A DNA stretch of 62,560 bases from an uncultured Eubacteriales bacterium. Lineage in GTDB: Bacteria; Bacillota; Clostridia; Oscillospirales; Oscillospiraceae. The notes beneath the pieces were generated by a model. The model did no database searches, was not told the origin of the DNA, and saw only the letters and a program-made list of their open reading frames with translations. Shown here in pieces: positions 24,931 through 33,190 of the stretch (position 1 is its first letter; every line of letters starts with the position of its first letter). The stretch lies in contig URKW01000001.1 in NCBI GenBank assembly GCA_900548615.1, positions 1 through 62,560 on the forward strand, given 5' to 3'. The position numbers and the translations under genes are program-made.

Positions 24931-25124
24931 GCTCGCCCCGTCACCCTACACAATAGCCCGCAAGCGGGCGGCACGGAATTTTATGACAATTGGCTATTGC
25001 CAGAAACAGGAAAATTATGTAGTATATTAGCGTGGTAACACGGTAGCGAGCTAAAGCAAAATAAAACGGACAACGCGGCTGTCGTACCATTTGGCTTTCG
25101 AGCATAACAGAAAGGAGAACGAAT

Positions 25125-26600
25125 ATGAAAACACGTGCAAAGCGGCTTCTGTGCCTCTGCCTTGCCCTGCTTCTGGTGCTGGGACTTACCGCCTGCGGCG
25201 GCAGCGGCACGACTGGCGGCAAAAAGGCGGAGCTGCTGTCTATGGATGCCCGGCCCGACGCGCCCAGCGAGATCCCGGAGGGGCTGGACATTGACTGGAA
25301 CTACCGCTACACCTTCGCCGAACTGGAGGGGCAGCTGGCCCGGCTGGCCGAGACGTATCCGGACATTACCAACCTGTACTCCATCGGCACCTCGTGGCAG
25401 GAGCGCGATCTCTGGTGCATGGAGCTGACCAATAAGGCGATCCCCGCCGGGGAAAAGACGGGCATCGGCGTATTCGCCAACATCCACGGCGGCGAGCGGG
25501 AGAGCGCTTCCTCCGCCATGTATACGGCGTGGTGGCTGGCGCTGTGCTCCGGCGACGATTATGTCAAGGGACTGCTGGATAACTACATCATCTATGTGAT
25601 CCCGGTCATCAACCCCGATGGCTACGAGCAGTCCTTCGTCATCAACAACCGCCCCAACCTGCGGCCCAGAGACGCCAACGGGGACAACATCCCCTACAGC
25701 GACCCCTACACCGACATTGACGGCGACGGCTTCATCGCCACGCTCTATCGCGGAACGGCCGATGACACGCCCTCCAGAGACCTGCCCGTGTTCGGCATGG
25801 AAAGCCCCGACTGGGACGAAAACGGCATTCTGGGCGACGATCCCCGCACGAGCGGCATCGACATGAACCGCACCTTCGACTACCAGTGGAACCGCTATGA
25901 CATTGAGACGAAGGACGGCCAGCAGGTGGGCAATGTGAACTGGACCACAGCCGGTACGGCGCCTGCCACCGAGCCGGAGATCAAGGCGCTCCAGCAATTC
26001 CTATACGAGCACGAGATCGACGCCCTTGTCTCGCTGCACACCGGCATTCAGTCCGTGCTTTACCCATGGTGCTACCGCGCCTATGACGCCAACGATCCCG
26101 ACGATGCCGAGATCCCCTTCATGAAGGAGACCGCCGCCAAGATGGCACAGGTTTTCCAGGATTACACCGGCCGGGGCTTCTACAGCATGAGCTCCAACGA
26201 GGATTACCCCACCGCCGCGGAGCTGATCGACTACGCCTATGGCCGCTACAATATCCACGCCTATACCATTGAGGTGTACAGCCCCGGCAAGTCCGAGGAC
26301 GGCGATATCAGCGCCTGCAAGTGGGAAAACACCATGCCGGAGGCCAAGTGGGTGTTCTACTCCCGCGATGAGATTCGGGACGTGCTGGGTCTGGACCCTG
26401 ACGCCATTACCGACAGCGAGGGCGTAGGCCTTGCCGCTGACGAGGGTCTGTGGTTCTATACCAGCCCCACCAACCAGATGGTCAACCGTGCGCCTGAGGA
26501 GCAGGACGTGATGGTGCGGGGCTGCCGCGACGCCATCCTGACCATGATCGAGAGCGAGCCCAGCGGAAGCGGCTATCAGAACCCCGGATACTACAAATAA
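25125..26600 (+). CDS. M14-family zinc carboxypeptidase lipoprotein
   Basis: Exported peptidase of 491 residues that should trim C-terminal residues from peptides or cell-wall stems. Signal with lipobox LTAC (Cys near 24). The zinc site is complete: HGGERESASS (His and Glu), and a later His in VSLHTG; the catalytic Glu is in YTIEVYSPG. NPDGYEQS and GIDMNRTFDYQW are further M14 hallmarks, the latter giving the substrate-binding Asn-Arg. ATG at 25125 after AAAGGAG. It stands alone with its own terminator. Confidence 0.92.
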   Translation: MKTRAKRLLCLCLALLLVLGLTACGGSGTTGGKKAELLSMDARPDAPSEIPEGLDIDWNYRYTFAELEGQLARLAETYPDITNLYSIGTSWQERDLWCMELTNKAIPAGEKTGIGVFANIHGGERESASSAMYTAWWLALCSGDDYVKGLLDNYIIYVIPVINPDGYEQSFVINNRPNLRPRDANGDNIPYSDPYTDIDGDGFIATLYRGTADDTPSRDLPVFGMESPDWDENGILGDDPRTSGIDMNRTFDYQWNRYDIETKDGQQVGNVNWTTAGTAPATEPEIKALQQFLYEHEIDALVSLHTGIQSVLYPWCYRAYDANDPDDAEIPFMKETAAKMAQVFQDYTGRGFYSMSSNEDYPTAAELIDYAYGRYNIHAYTIEVYSPGKSEDGDISACKWENTMPEAKWVFYSRDEIRDVLGLDPDAITDSEGVGLAADEGLWFYTSPTNQMVNRAPEEQDVMVRGCRDAILTMIESEPSGSGYQNPGYYK

Positions 26601-26615
26601 TTTCCGCGTTTTATT

Positions 26616-26650
26616 CCCCCTCGTGACCGCAAGGTCACGAGGGGGTTCTT
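26616..26650 (+). terminator. Intrinsic terminator
   Basis: CCCCCTCGTGACC, GCAA loop, GGTCACGAGGGGG, then TTCTTG, 15 bases after the carboxypeptidase stop. Confidence 0.8.
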
Positions 26651-26663
26651 GCGTTCGCCGATA

Positions 26664-26692
26664 TTGACAAACGCCGTGCCTTAAAGTATAAT
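26664..26692 (+). promoter_or_regulatory. Consensus sigma-70 promoter
   Basis: TTGACA (26664-26669), 17-base spacer, TATAAT (26687-26692): a full consensus. It should drive the three genes from 26830 to 28556 with a leader of about 130 bases. Confidence 0.8.
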
Positions 26693-26829
26693 CTGTGATG
26701 CACATTGAATGATATATATTATAAAATCTACTTTTCCACAAAATGAGACGCGGCGCATGCCACAAAACCGGCCCGTGCCGCGTTTCTATTTCAGAAAGAC
26801 TGCGAAAGGGAATCAAGGAGGTAGCCAAC

Positions 26830-27336
26830 ATGAAAAACAGCGCGCTGGTGGTGATCGACCTGCAAAACGATATCACGAAGCACTACCGGGAGATCATCGA
26901 AAACGTCAACGCCGCCATCGACTGGGCCGTCGAAAAGGAGTTGTGGGTCATTTATATCCAGCACAACAACCTGTCTGCGGGGACGAGGACATTCAAGCCC
27001 GGCACACGGGGCGCGGAGCTGGTGCCGGAGCTGAAGGTGGTATCCGACCACATGTTTACAAAGGCAAAGAGCAGCGCCCTGACCAACGAGTCCTTCGCCG
27101 CCTTTCTTCAGGAGCACGGCATTACCCATTGTTACCTTGCCGGTGCCGACGCCGCGGCCTGCATCAAATCCACCTGCTTCAACATGAGAAAAAGCGGCTA
27201 TGCCGTCCATGTGCTGTCGGACTGCATTACCAGCTACGACAAAAAGAAGCTGCCGGAGCTACTTGCCTACTATGAAAGTAAGGGCTGCGCCGTCATGACG
27301 CTTCAGGAGGTCATGCGGCAGGCGGGTTTGGAATAA
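26830..27336 (+). CDS. Isochorismatase-family cysteine hydrolase
   Basis: 168 residues. The catalytic triad of the family is visible: Asp in LVVIDLQNDI, Lys in FTKAKSSALTN, and Cys in ADAAACIKSTC. Such enzymes cleave amides (nicotinamide, carbamates) or vinyl ethers; the substrate cannot be read here. ATG at 26830 after AAGGAGG. First gene after the consensus promoter; DUF3795 gene follows 27 bases later. Confidence 0.88.
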   Translation: MKNSALVVIDLQNDITKHYREIIENVNAAIDWAVEKELWVIYIQHNNLSAGTRTFKPGTRGAELVPELKVVSDHMFTKAKSSALTNESFAAFLQEHGITHCYLAGADAAACIKSTCFNMRKSGYAVHVLSDCITSYDKKKLPELLAYYESKGCAVMTLQEVMRQAGLE

Positions 27337-27363
27337 AGCAATAGAAAAAAGGAGGGAAACCCC

Positions 27364-27711
27364 ATGAATCAACTGATCGGCTGCTGCGGACTGGACTGCG
27401 AAGCGTGCGACGCCCGGATCGCCACCGTCACGAACGACGGCGCCCTGCGGGAGAAAACCGCCGCCCTGTGGACGGAACTCAACGGCGTGCCCATCACGCC
27501 GGAGATGATACACTGCACCGGCTGCCGCGTGGAGGGCCCGAAAACGCCCTTCTGCGACAAGCTCTGCCCGGTACACAACTGCGTCCGGGAGAAGAAACTG
27601 GACACCTGCGCCGACTGTGCGCAGCGGGAGGGCTGCCCCACGCTGGGCCGCATCGCCGCCAATACGCCGTCGGTGCTGGACAGCCTGAAGCGGCTCCGCC
27701 GGGAAAAATAA
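27364..27711 (+). CDS. DUF3795 cysteine-rich protein
   Basis: 115 residues with many paired cysteines: CCGLDCEACDAR at the N-terminus, CTGCRVEGPKTPFC, CDKLCPVHNC and CADCAQREGC. This order is that of the DUF3795 family, probably metal-binding. ATG at 27364 after GGAGGG. Function unknown; it is cotranscribed with a hydrolase and a lipoprotein. Confidence 0.85.
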   Translation: MNQLIGCCGLDCEACDARIATVTNDGALREKTAALWTELNGVPITPEMIHCTGCRVEGPKTPFCDKLCPVHNCVREKKLDTCADCAQREGCPTLGRIAANTPSVLDSLKRLRREK

Positions 27712-27737
27712 ACCGAAAACAACGAAAAGGAGACATC

Positions 27738-28556
27738 ATGAAACCGATGAAAAGAACTTTGCCACTGCTGACCGCCATATTGCTGGCGGCCGCCCTGATG
27801 ACGGGCTGCACCAAACTGACCGAAGCCAAGGACAACACCCCCTCCGCCACAGACGCTCCGGCGGAGACCGGGGACGGCGTGTATGTGAAGCTGGAGCGGG
27901 ACGACGTGGCTTCCCTTTACATTCATGGCGGCAGTTTTTCCAAGGTGTGCGAAAACGCCGACGGCTCGCCCCTGAAGGCTGGGGAGTGGATCTACACCGG
28001 CGAGGATATCGTAGAGATCTCCAAGAAGGACAACTGCTCCGTCGTCTTTACGGTAGGCGCGACGGCGGCGGACGATACGCTGCTGGCCGAGGGCACGTTC
28101 CTCTATGATGCGGTGCAGGAGAAGCTGTATGTCACCATCAGCGCCGACGGCGTGACCTGCTCCACCTCCGATGCAGCCGACGCTCCGGCGGATGTGCCGC
28201 CTGTCCTGACGCTGCCCGTTCTGGACGAGATCGACACAAGCGTGATGGTGGGCGTCTCCGGCTCCTCTCTGTCGGCGGTGCAGGCGGCGGTCAGCCTGCT
28301 GAACTGGGGCACGGACACCGGCCTTGGCGCGGACGAGATCGGCGACGCCACGTCCACGTGGCTGGCCTCTAAAAACGACGGCCTGACGGAGTTCCTACAA
28401 AAGCTGGAGCTGGTGGACGACGCCTATCAGAAGCTGCTGACGGATCAGGCCCGCGACCTGCTGGACAGCGCCGGATGCGAGACCACCGAGATCACATGGG
28501 GCAGCGAGCCTGTGGCGGCGGTAGAAGCCGTCATGCAGGCGGCCGGCCTGCGGTAA
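27738..28556 (+). CDS. Lipoprotein of unknown function
   Basis: 272 residues with signal and lipobox LMTGC (Cys near 24), Ser/Thr/Ala linker, then a beta-rich domain (VYVKLERDDVASLYIHGG to CSTSDA) and a helical C-terminal region (LSAVQAAVSLLNWGTDTGLG, LLTDQARDLLDSAG). I do not recognise a family. ATG at 27738 after AAAAGGAG. Ends with its own terminator. Confidence 0.7.
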   Translation: MKPMKRTLPLLTAILLAAALMTGCTKLTEAKDNTPSATDAPAETGDGVYVKLERDDVASLYIHGGSFSKVCENADGSPLKAGEWIYTGEDIVEISKKDNCSVVFTVGATAADDTLLAEGTFLYDAVQEKLYVTISADGVTCSTSDAADAPADVPPVLTLPVLDEIDTSVMVGVSGSSLSAVQAAVSLLNWGTDTGLGADEIGDATSTWLASKNDGLTEFLQKLELVDDAYQKLLTDQARDLLDSAGCETTEITWGSEPVAAVEAVMQAAGLR

Positions 28557-28584
28557 ACGGAAACCGCCGAATATCGCGTTCTAT

Positions 28585-28617
28585 AAAAGCGGAGGTGCGC
28601 TGCACCTCCGCTTTTTT
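28585..28617 (+). terminator. Intrinsic terminator
   Basis: AAAAGCGGAGGTGC paired with GCACCTCCGCTTTT and continuing in T, 29 bases after the lipoprotein stop. Confidence 0.85.
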
Positions 28618-28645
28618 GCCAGTCTATAGAGTGCTGTTCTGCGAA

Positions 28646-28694
28646 TTGACATTTTCGCCGTTCTCTGTTATACTGCGGTTAGAATATGCTAACT
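28646..28694 (+). promoter_or_regulatory. Promoter with overlapping palindromic operator (site A)
   Basis: TTGACA (28646-28651), 17 bases, TATACT (28669-28674). The palindrome GGTTAG-AATATG-CTAACT (28677-28694) starts right after the -10 box and covers the transcription start, as a repressor site would. Same motif at 35924, 49049 and 49127. Confidence 0.7.
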
Positions 28695-28743
28695 GTAACC
28701 GTAAACATTTTTCGACGTCCCAGAAAGGGGAGGAAGAATCAGC

Positions 28744-29235
28744 ATGATCGGAAAAGTGATAGTAGAGGGTCTCGGCCTTGGCCTGCTGCTGGTGCTGGTC
28801 TGCGCCGTGGGCATCAGCCGGGGCGCGGTGGCGCTGGTGCACCTCTATAACCCGGAGGTGCAGGAGCGCTGCGTGGCGCTGGGACTGACCACCCCGGAGC
28901 GGATCAGGCGCAGCAGCATCCTGTTTAAGCTGGTGTGCGTCCCCGGCTATATGGCCTATGTGCTGGTGTGCGTCTACGCCGTCAACGGCGCGCGGGGCTT
29001 CCTGACGCCCTTCTGGCAGCTGCTGGTGATCCTGTCCGTCATGAACCTGATCGACCGCTTTCTGGTGGACGACCTCTGGGTGGGACACACCAACGCGTGG
29101 ACGATCCCCGGCACGGAGGATCTGAAGCCCTACATCACGGCGCAGAACAGGAAGGTCAAGTGGCTGTTCGGCACCGTGGGCATGGCGGTCATGGCGGCGG
29201 TGCTGTCCGGCATCATGCTGCTGTTCGTCCCCTGA
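28744..29235 (+). CDS. Small integral membrane protein
   Basis: 163 residues with about four hydrophobic helices: VEGLGLGLLLVLVCAVGI, LVCVPGYMAYVLVCVYAV, FWQLLVILSVMNLIDRF and MAVMAAVLSGIMLLFV. A polar stretch DDLWVGHTNAWTIPG lies before the last helix. I do not recognise a family. It is the first gene behind operator site A, so it may be metal- or iron-regulated. A methyltransferase gene follows 13 bases later. Confidence 0.65.
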   Translation: MIGKVIVEGLGLGLLLVLVCAVGISRGAVALVHLYNPEVQERCVALGLTTPERIRRSSILFKLVCVPGYMAYVLVCVYAVNGARGFLTPFWQLLVILSVMNLIDRFLVDDLWVGHTNAWTIPGTEDLKPYITAQNRKVKWLFGTVGMAVMAAVLSGIMLLFVP

Positions 29236-29248
29236 CAGGAGGGCGCGT

Positions 29249-29859
29249 ATGTTCTGGGACAAGGTAGCCTGCGTGTACGACGTTTTCGCCAACGTCATCA
29301 ACCGGAAGGCCAACCGCGCGCTGTGCGAAACGGTGGCGGCGCTGATCCGGCCCGCCGACACGGTGCTGGAGTGCGCCTGCGGCACGGGACTGCTGACCGG
29401 GGTGATAGCGCCCCGGTGCAAGAGCCTGACGGCGACGGATTTCTCCGCCAACATGCTGAAGCGGGCGGAGAAAAAGCTGAAAAATACGGCAATGTGCGGT
29501 TCGCACAGGCGGATATCACGAAGCTGGACTATCCGGACGGCAGCTTCGACGCGGTGGTGGCCGCCAACGTCATCCACCTGCTGGATGAGCCGTACCGGGC
29601 GCTGGCGGAGCTTGACCGGGTCTGCAAGCCGGGCGGCAGGCTCATCATCCCCACCTATATGAACCGGACGGACAGGGGAACCACCAACAGCGTTTCCGGC
29701 GCCATCGGCAAGGCGGGCGCGGACTTCAAGCGGGAGTTCACGCCGGAGACGTACCGCCGGTTCTTCGCCGCCGCCGGGTATACGGATGCCCGCTACACCC
29801 TGTGCCGTGGCCGTATCCCCTGCGCGGTGGCGGTGCTGCAAAAGCAGGACGGCAGGTGA
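29249..29859 (+). pseudogene. Class I SAM-dependent methyltransferase, frameshifted
   Basis: First frame: YDVFANVINRKANRAL and the SAM motif VLECACGTGLLTGVIAP, then ATDFSANMLKRAEKKLK. At the A-run 29480-29484 the match moves to another frame: YGNVRFAQADITKLDYPDG, VVAANVIHLLDEPYRALAEL, CKPGGRLIIPTY, ending at 29859. Adding one A to the run restores one frame of about 204 residues. Either a real one-base deletion or a sequencing error. Substrate unknown. It is in the same operon as the membrane protein before it. Confidence 0.8.
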
Positions 29860-29881
29860 GGGGCTGCACCCCGAAAGAACT

Positions 29882-30018
29882 TCGTAGGGGCGGGATTCTA
29901 CCCCGCCCAACTTTTGTCAGTGTGAGCCAGTGCTCACACTGGCGTGACAATCCGTTTTCCTTGCCTCTCCCAAAGGGAGAGCCAAGGGCGGGCCGATGTG
30001 GGCATCGGCCCCTACGAA
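29882..30018. repeat. Interspersed repeat, family 2 (GTAGGGGC ends)
   Basis: Begins CGTAGGGGCGGG and ends GGCATCGGCCCCTACG, so the ends are inverted copies. The middle holds GTGAGCCAGTGCTCAC and ACTGGCGTGACAATCCG, the latter also found (one change) at 50513-50530. Related copies lie at 48855-48885, 52024-52122 and 53855-53935. No gene inside. Confidence 0.7.
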
Positions 30019-30044
30019 TGCTAACAACGACCGTACCATTTCCA

Positions 30045-30084
30045 ACAAAACCACCCCGTGACCTCGGTCACGGGGTGATTTTTC
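30045..30084. terminator. Bidirectional terminator
   Basis: CACCCCGTGACC, TC, GGTCACGGGGTG, with A-run before and T-run after. It separates the plus-strand methyltransferase from the minus-strand Smr gene. Confidence 0.8.
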
Positions 30085-30086
30085 CA

Positions 30087-30443
30087 CTATCCCAGCTTGC
30101 GCAGGAACACGAAGGTGACGCCGCGGTTTTCGCCGTCCAGATCCCGATCCTGCCGCAGATGGGGGTATTGCTGCAGGGCTCGCCGGGCCGTCTCGTCAAA
30201 GATGGAGAACCGCTCCCCCGGCAGATAGGCGGCGATCCGTCCCTGCGCGGCGGCCTCCTCCAGATAGCGGCGGCTGGCGGTGCAGATGCGTCCGCCTTTG
30301 CCGGAGGAGCCGTAGCCGTGGATCAGCTTCATCAGCGGCGTGTTCATCTGCCGCGCCGCCTCCAGCTCCGCGTCCAGCCGCCGCAGCGCCTGATCCACCG
30401 TGGGCCAGCCCAGCTCCAGATTCAGTTCACGGGTATGCTTCAT
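30087..30443 (-). CDS. Small Smr-domain protein
   Basis: 118 residues with the Smr core: LNLELGWPTVDQALRRLDAE at the start, then LIHGYGSSGKGGRI, matching the LxxHGxGxGxL-type loop of MutS2 C-terminal (Smr) domains. Smr domains nick branched or double-stranded nucleic acids in some proteins; the role of free-standing copies is open. ATG at 30443 after GGAAAGGAG. It lies 21 bases behind the MalY-like gene and is likely cotranscribed. Confidence 0.8.
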   Translation of the reverse strand: MKHTRELNLELGWPTVDQALRRLDAELEAARQMNTPLMKLIHGYGSSGKGGRICTASRRYLEEAAAQGRIAAYLPGERFSIFDETARRALQQYPHLRQDRDLDGENRGVTFVFLRKLG

Positions 30444-30464
30444 GTCCGCTCCTTTCCCGCGGGG

Positions 30465-31640
30465 TCAGCGGCTGCGGATGGCCCGCTCCATGCGGACAAG
30501 GCCCTCCTCCAGCACGTGGCGGGGACAGGCGATGCTCCACCGCTCGAACCCTGCACCCTCCGCGCCGAAGTGATACCCCTCGGTGAAGAAGCAGCGGGCC
30601 TTTTCTCCCATAAAGCGCTCCTGCTCCCCGGGCTCCATCCCCAGAAAGCGGAAGTCCAGCCACGGCAGATATGTGGCCTCCAACGGCGTCACGCCTACCT
30701 CCGGCAGATGGTCGCGGCAGAAGTCCGACAGCAGGCGGAAGTTGCCGTCCAGCACCGTCAGCAGCTCATCCAGCCAGCCCTCGCACCGCTCCCACACGGC
30801 GATGCAGGCGGCGTAGGATAGAATGTCCCGACCGGAGTCCTCCCGCTGGGCGCGGTAGACCCGGCGGCGCTCCTCGTCCGCCATCACCACCGCCGCGCCC
30901 TTGATGGCGGCGATGTTGAAGGTCTTGGTGCAGGAGGTGGACACGGCGCAGTTGCGCAGGTACTTTTCCTCCAGCGACGCCATGGACACGAAGCTGTGGC
31001 CCGGCAGGATCAGGTCGGCGTGGATCTCGTCGGCGATGAGGAACACGCCGTGCCGCAGGCAGATATCCGCCACCTGCTCCAGCTCCTGTCGGCTCCACAC
31101 CCGACCCACCGGATTGTGGGGGTTGCAGAAGATCAGCATAGTGGTGTCCGCCCGGCGGCACAAGTCCTCCAGCAGAGCGAAGTCGATGGTGTAGCGGCGG
31201 TCGTCCCCCAGCACCATAGGACAGTCCAGCCGGCGGCGGTTCAGCGGCTCCGGCGCGTCCAGAAACGGGGGATAGGCGGGGGTCAGCACCACGATGCCGT
31301 CTCCCGGCCTGGTAAAGGCCCGGATCATCCGGTGCATGGCGCCCAGCACGCTGTCGGCGTCCACCACCCACGCCGCGGGAATGTCCACGCCGTGGCGGTG
31401 CTGCATCCACCTCTGAAAGGCGGCGATGTACTCCCGCGGCGTGCGGGTATAGCCGAACACCCGGCCCCGCATAAAGTCCTGCACGCCCTCGCTCAGCTCC
31501 GGCGGCGGCAGAAAGTCCATGTCCGCCACGGAAAAGGGCACGGTTCCCCGGGGCACATCGGGGCAGCGCTTCTTCATCAGCTCATATTTCTCCGCGCCAG
31601 TGTCCCAGCGATCCGGCAGCGTGGTAAAATCATAGGTCAT
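30465..31640 (-). CDS. MalY/PatB-type PLP cystathionine beta-lyase
   Basis: 391 residues, fold type I aminotransferase of the MalY/PatB class. Signature parts: FSVADMDFLPPPE, YTRTPREYIAAFQRWM, LIFCNPHNPVGRVW, FLIADEIHADLILPG, and the PLP lysine in STSCTKTFNIAAIKG. These proteins cleave C-S bonds of cystathionine or cysteine conjugates; MalY also acts as a regulator in E. coli. ATG at 31640 has GGAGGG upstream. Divergent from the ThrE-type exporter. Complete. Confidence 0.9.
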   Translation of the reverse strand: MTYDFTTLPDRWDTGAEKYELMKKRCPDVPRGTVPFSVADMDFLPPPELSEGVQDFMRGRVFGYTRTPREYIAAFQRWMQHRHGVDIPAAWVVDADSVLGAMHRMIRAFTRPGDGIVVLTPAYPPFLDAPEPLNRRRLDCPMVLGDDRRYTIDFALLEDLCRRADTTMLIFCNPHNPVGRVWSRQELEQVADICLRHGVFLIADEIHADLILPGHSFVSMASLEEKYLRNCAVSTSCTKTFNIAAIKGAAVVMADEERRRVYRAQREDSGRDILSYAACIAVWERCEGWLDELLTVLDGNFRLLSDFCRDHLPEVGVTPLEATYLPWLDFRFLGMEPGEQERFMGEKARCFFTEGYHFGAEGAGFERWSIACPRHVLEEGLVRMERAIRSR

Positions 31641-31712
31641 GGGATAGCCCTCCTGTTTCTGTGGTTATTCTTATTGTACCGGATTCCCGGCGGCTGTCAA
31701 GATACAAAGTGG

Positions 31713-31741
31713 TTGACATTTTCCTCCGTCCCGCCTATAAT
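31713..31741 (+). promoter_or_regulatory. Consensus sigma-70 promoter
   Basis: TTGACA (31713-31718), 17 bases, TATAAT (31736-31741), 50 bases ahead of the exporter start. Confidence 0.8.
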
Positions 31742-31790
31742 GTGACGCGGATTTTTGAACCCTATTTCTCCTATCGAGGTGACATATATA

Positions 31791-33038
31791 ATGGACTACT
31801 ATCTTCTGGCGGATCTGGCGGCACGGCTGGGCTGCCAGCTGGCGCTGGCGGGCGCCGAGACCTTCCGGGTGGAGGACACCGTGCGCCGCATCCTGCGGAC
31901 TTACGGCGTGGAGTGCGAGGTGTTCGCCATCCCCAACAGCCTGACCGTCAGCTTCGAGGCCACCAACGGCAAACCCCTGACCATTATGAAGCGTATCGGC
32001 TACCACGGTAACGATCTGGAGGCGCTGGAGCAGCTGAACGCTCTCAGCCGCTGCATCTGCCGGGAGAAGCCAACGGTGGAGGAGGCCTCGGAGTGGCTGC
32101 GGCAGACCATGGCCCGGTGCCGGGTGTACCGCCCCGCCGTGGCGTATCTGGGCAGCTTTCTGGGAGGGCTTGGCTTCGCGCTGGTGTTCGGCGGCTCCCT
32201 ACGGGACTGCCTGTGGGCGGGGCTGATGGGCATGATCATCGGCTTTGTGAACCGCTTTCTGGATCGCTTTGAGGCCAATCCCTTTTTCAGCACCATTCTT
32301 GCCTCGTTCCTGATGGCGGTGCCGGCCTATGTGGCGGCGGGGCTGGGCTGGCTGGATAACCCGGACGCGGCCATCATCGGCGCGCTGATGATCCTGGTGC
32401 CGGGGCTGCTCATCACCAACTCCATGCGGGATATCATCTACGGCGACACCAACTCCGGCGTGGTGCGCATCGTGCAGGTGTTTCTGTCGGCCTTCGCCAT
32501 CGCGCTGGGCACGGCGGCGGCATGGCGGGTGACGGCACCCATCTACGGCATCGGTGCGGTGGTGGAGTCGGCGTCGCTGGTGTGGCCCGCGTGGGCGCAG
32601 GCGCTGGCGGTGTTCGTGGGGTGCTACGGCTTCTCCATCCTGTTCAATATCCATGGCCGCTGGATGGTGCTGTGCGTGCTGGGCGGAACGGCCACATGGA
32701 TGATCTATCTGCTGTGCCAGGCGCTGGGGCTGGACGTGTATACCATGAACCTGTACGCCACCCTGTTTGCCGCGCTGTATGCCGAGGTGATGGCCCGTGT
32801 GCGCCGCTGCCCCGTGACGCCGTATCTGGTCCTCGCGATTTTCCCGCTGCTGCCGGGCGCCGGGGTGTACTACACCATGAGCTTGGGCCTACAGGGCGAG
32901 ATGCTCGACGCCCTGCGCAAAGGTCTGGAAACGGCGGGCATCGCCGGTTCGCTGGCGGTGGGTATCCTGCTGGTGTCCACGGTTTTCCGGGTGTTGACGG
33001 CGTTCCTGTCCCGCCGGGAAAGACAGGAGCATACCTGA
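31791..33038 (+). CDS. ThrE-type threonine/serine exporter, fused
   Basis: 415 residues. The N-terminal DUF1212 part has LGCQLALAGAETFRVEDTVRR and GVECEVFAIPNSLTVSF, then five helices including LMGMIIGFVNRFLDRFEANP and IIGALMILVPGLLITNSMRD. The C-terminal part has another set of helices with YATLFAALYAEVMARVRRCP and FPLLPGAGVYYTMSLGLQG, the ThrE_2 half often made as a separate protein. About ten helices in all. Predicted proton-driven efflux of threonine or serine. ATG at 31791; ribosome site GAGGTG. Confidence 0.88.
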   Translation: MDYYLLADLAARLGCQLALAGAETFRVEDTVRRILRTYGVECEVFAIPNSLTVSFEATNGKPLTIMKRIGYHGNDLEALEQLNALSRCICREKPTVEEASEWLRQTMARCRVYRPAVAYLGSFLGGLGFALVFGGSLRDCLWAGLMGMIIGFVNRFLDRFEANPFFSTILASFLMAVPAYVAAGLGWLDNPDAAIIGALMILVPGLLITNSMRDIIYGDTNSGVVRIVQVFLSAFAIALGTAAAWRVTAPIYGIGAVVESASLVWPAWAQALAVFVGCYGFSILFNIHGRWMVLCVLGGTATWMIYLLCQALGLDVYTMNLYATLFAALYAEVMARVRRCPVTPYLVLAIFPLLPGAGVYYTMSLGLQGEMLDALRKGLETAGIAGSLAVGILLVSTVFRVLTAFLSRRERQEHT

Positions 33039-33070
33039 TAAAAATTGGAGGAATCTTCCAAAAGCTCAGC

Positions 33071-33143
33071 TTGACATCTCTCACAAAATCTTGCTATACT
33101 GAACAAAAGGAACGAAAAGCGTGGAGGAAATCCACGCTTTTCG
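33071..33143 (+). promoter_or_regulatory. Promoter and 5'-leader hairpin of the dockerin protein
   Basis: TTGACA (33071-33076), 18 bases, TATACT (33095-33100). Thirteen bases later a perfect 13-bp stem CGAAAAGCGTGGA with 5-base loop covers 33113-33143. With only TTTTCG at its 3' side it is a weak terminator at most; RNA stabilisation or attenuation are options. Confidence 0.65.
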
Positions 33144-33190
33144 TCCACGTGAAGACAGAAAGAAGGCTTGTGAAAGAAAGAGAGGTCACT

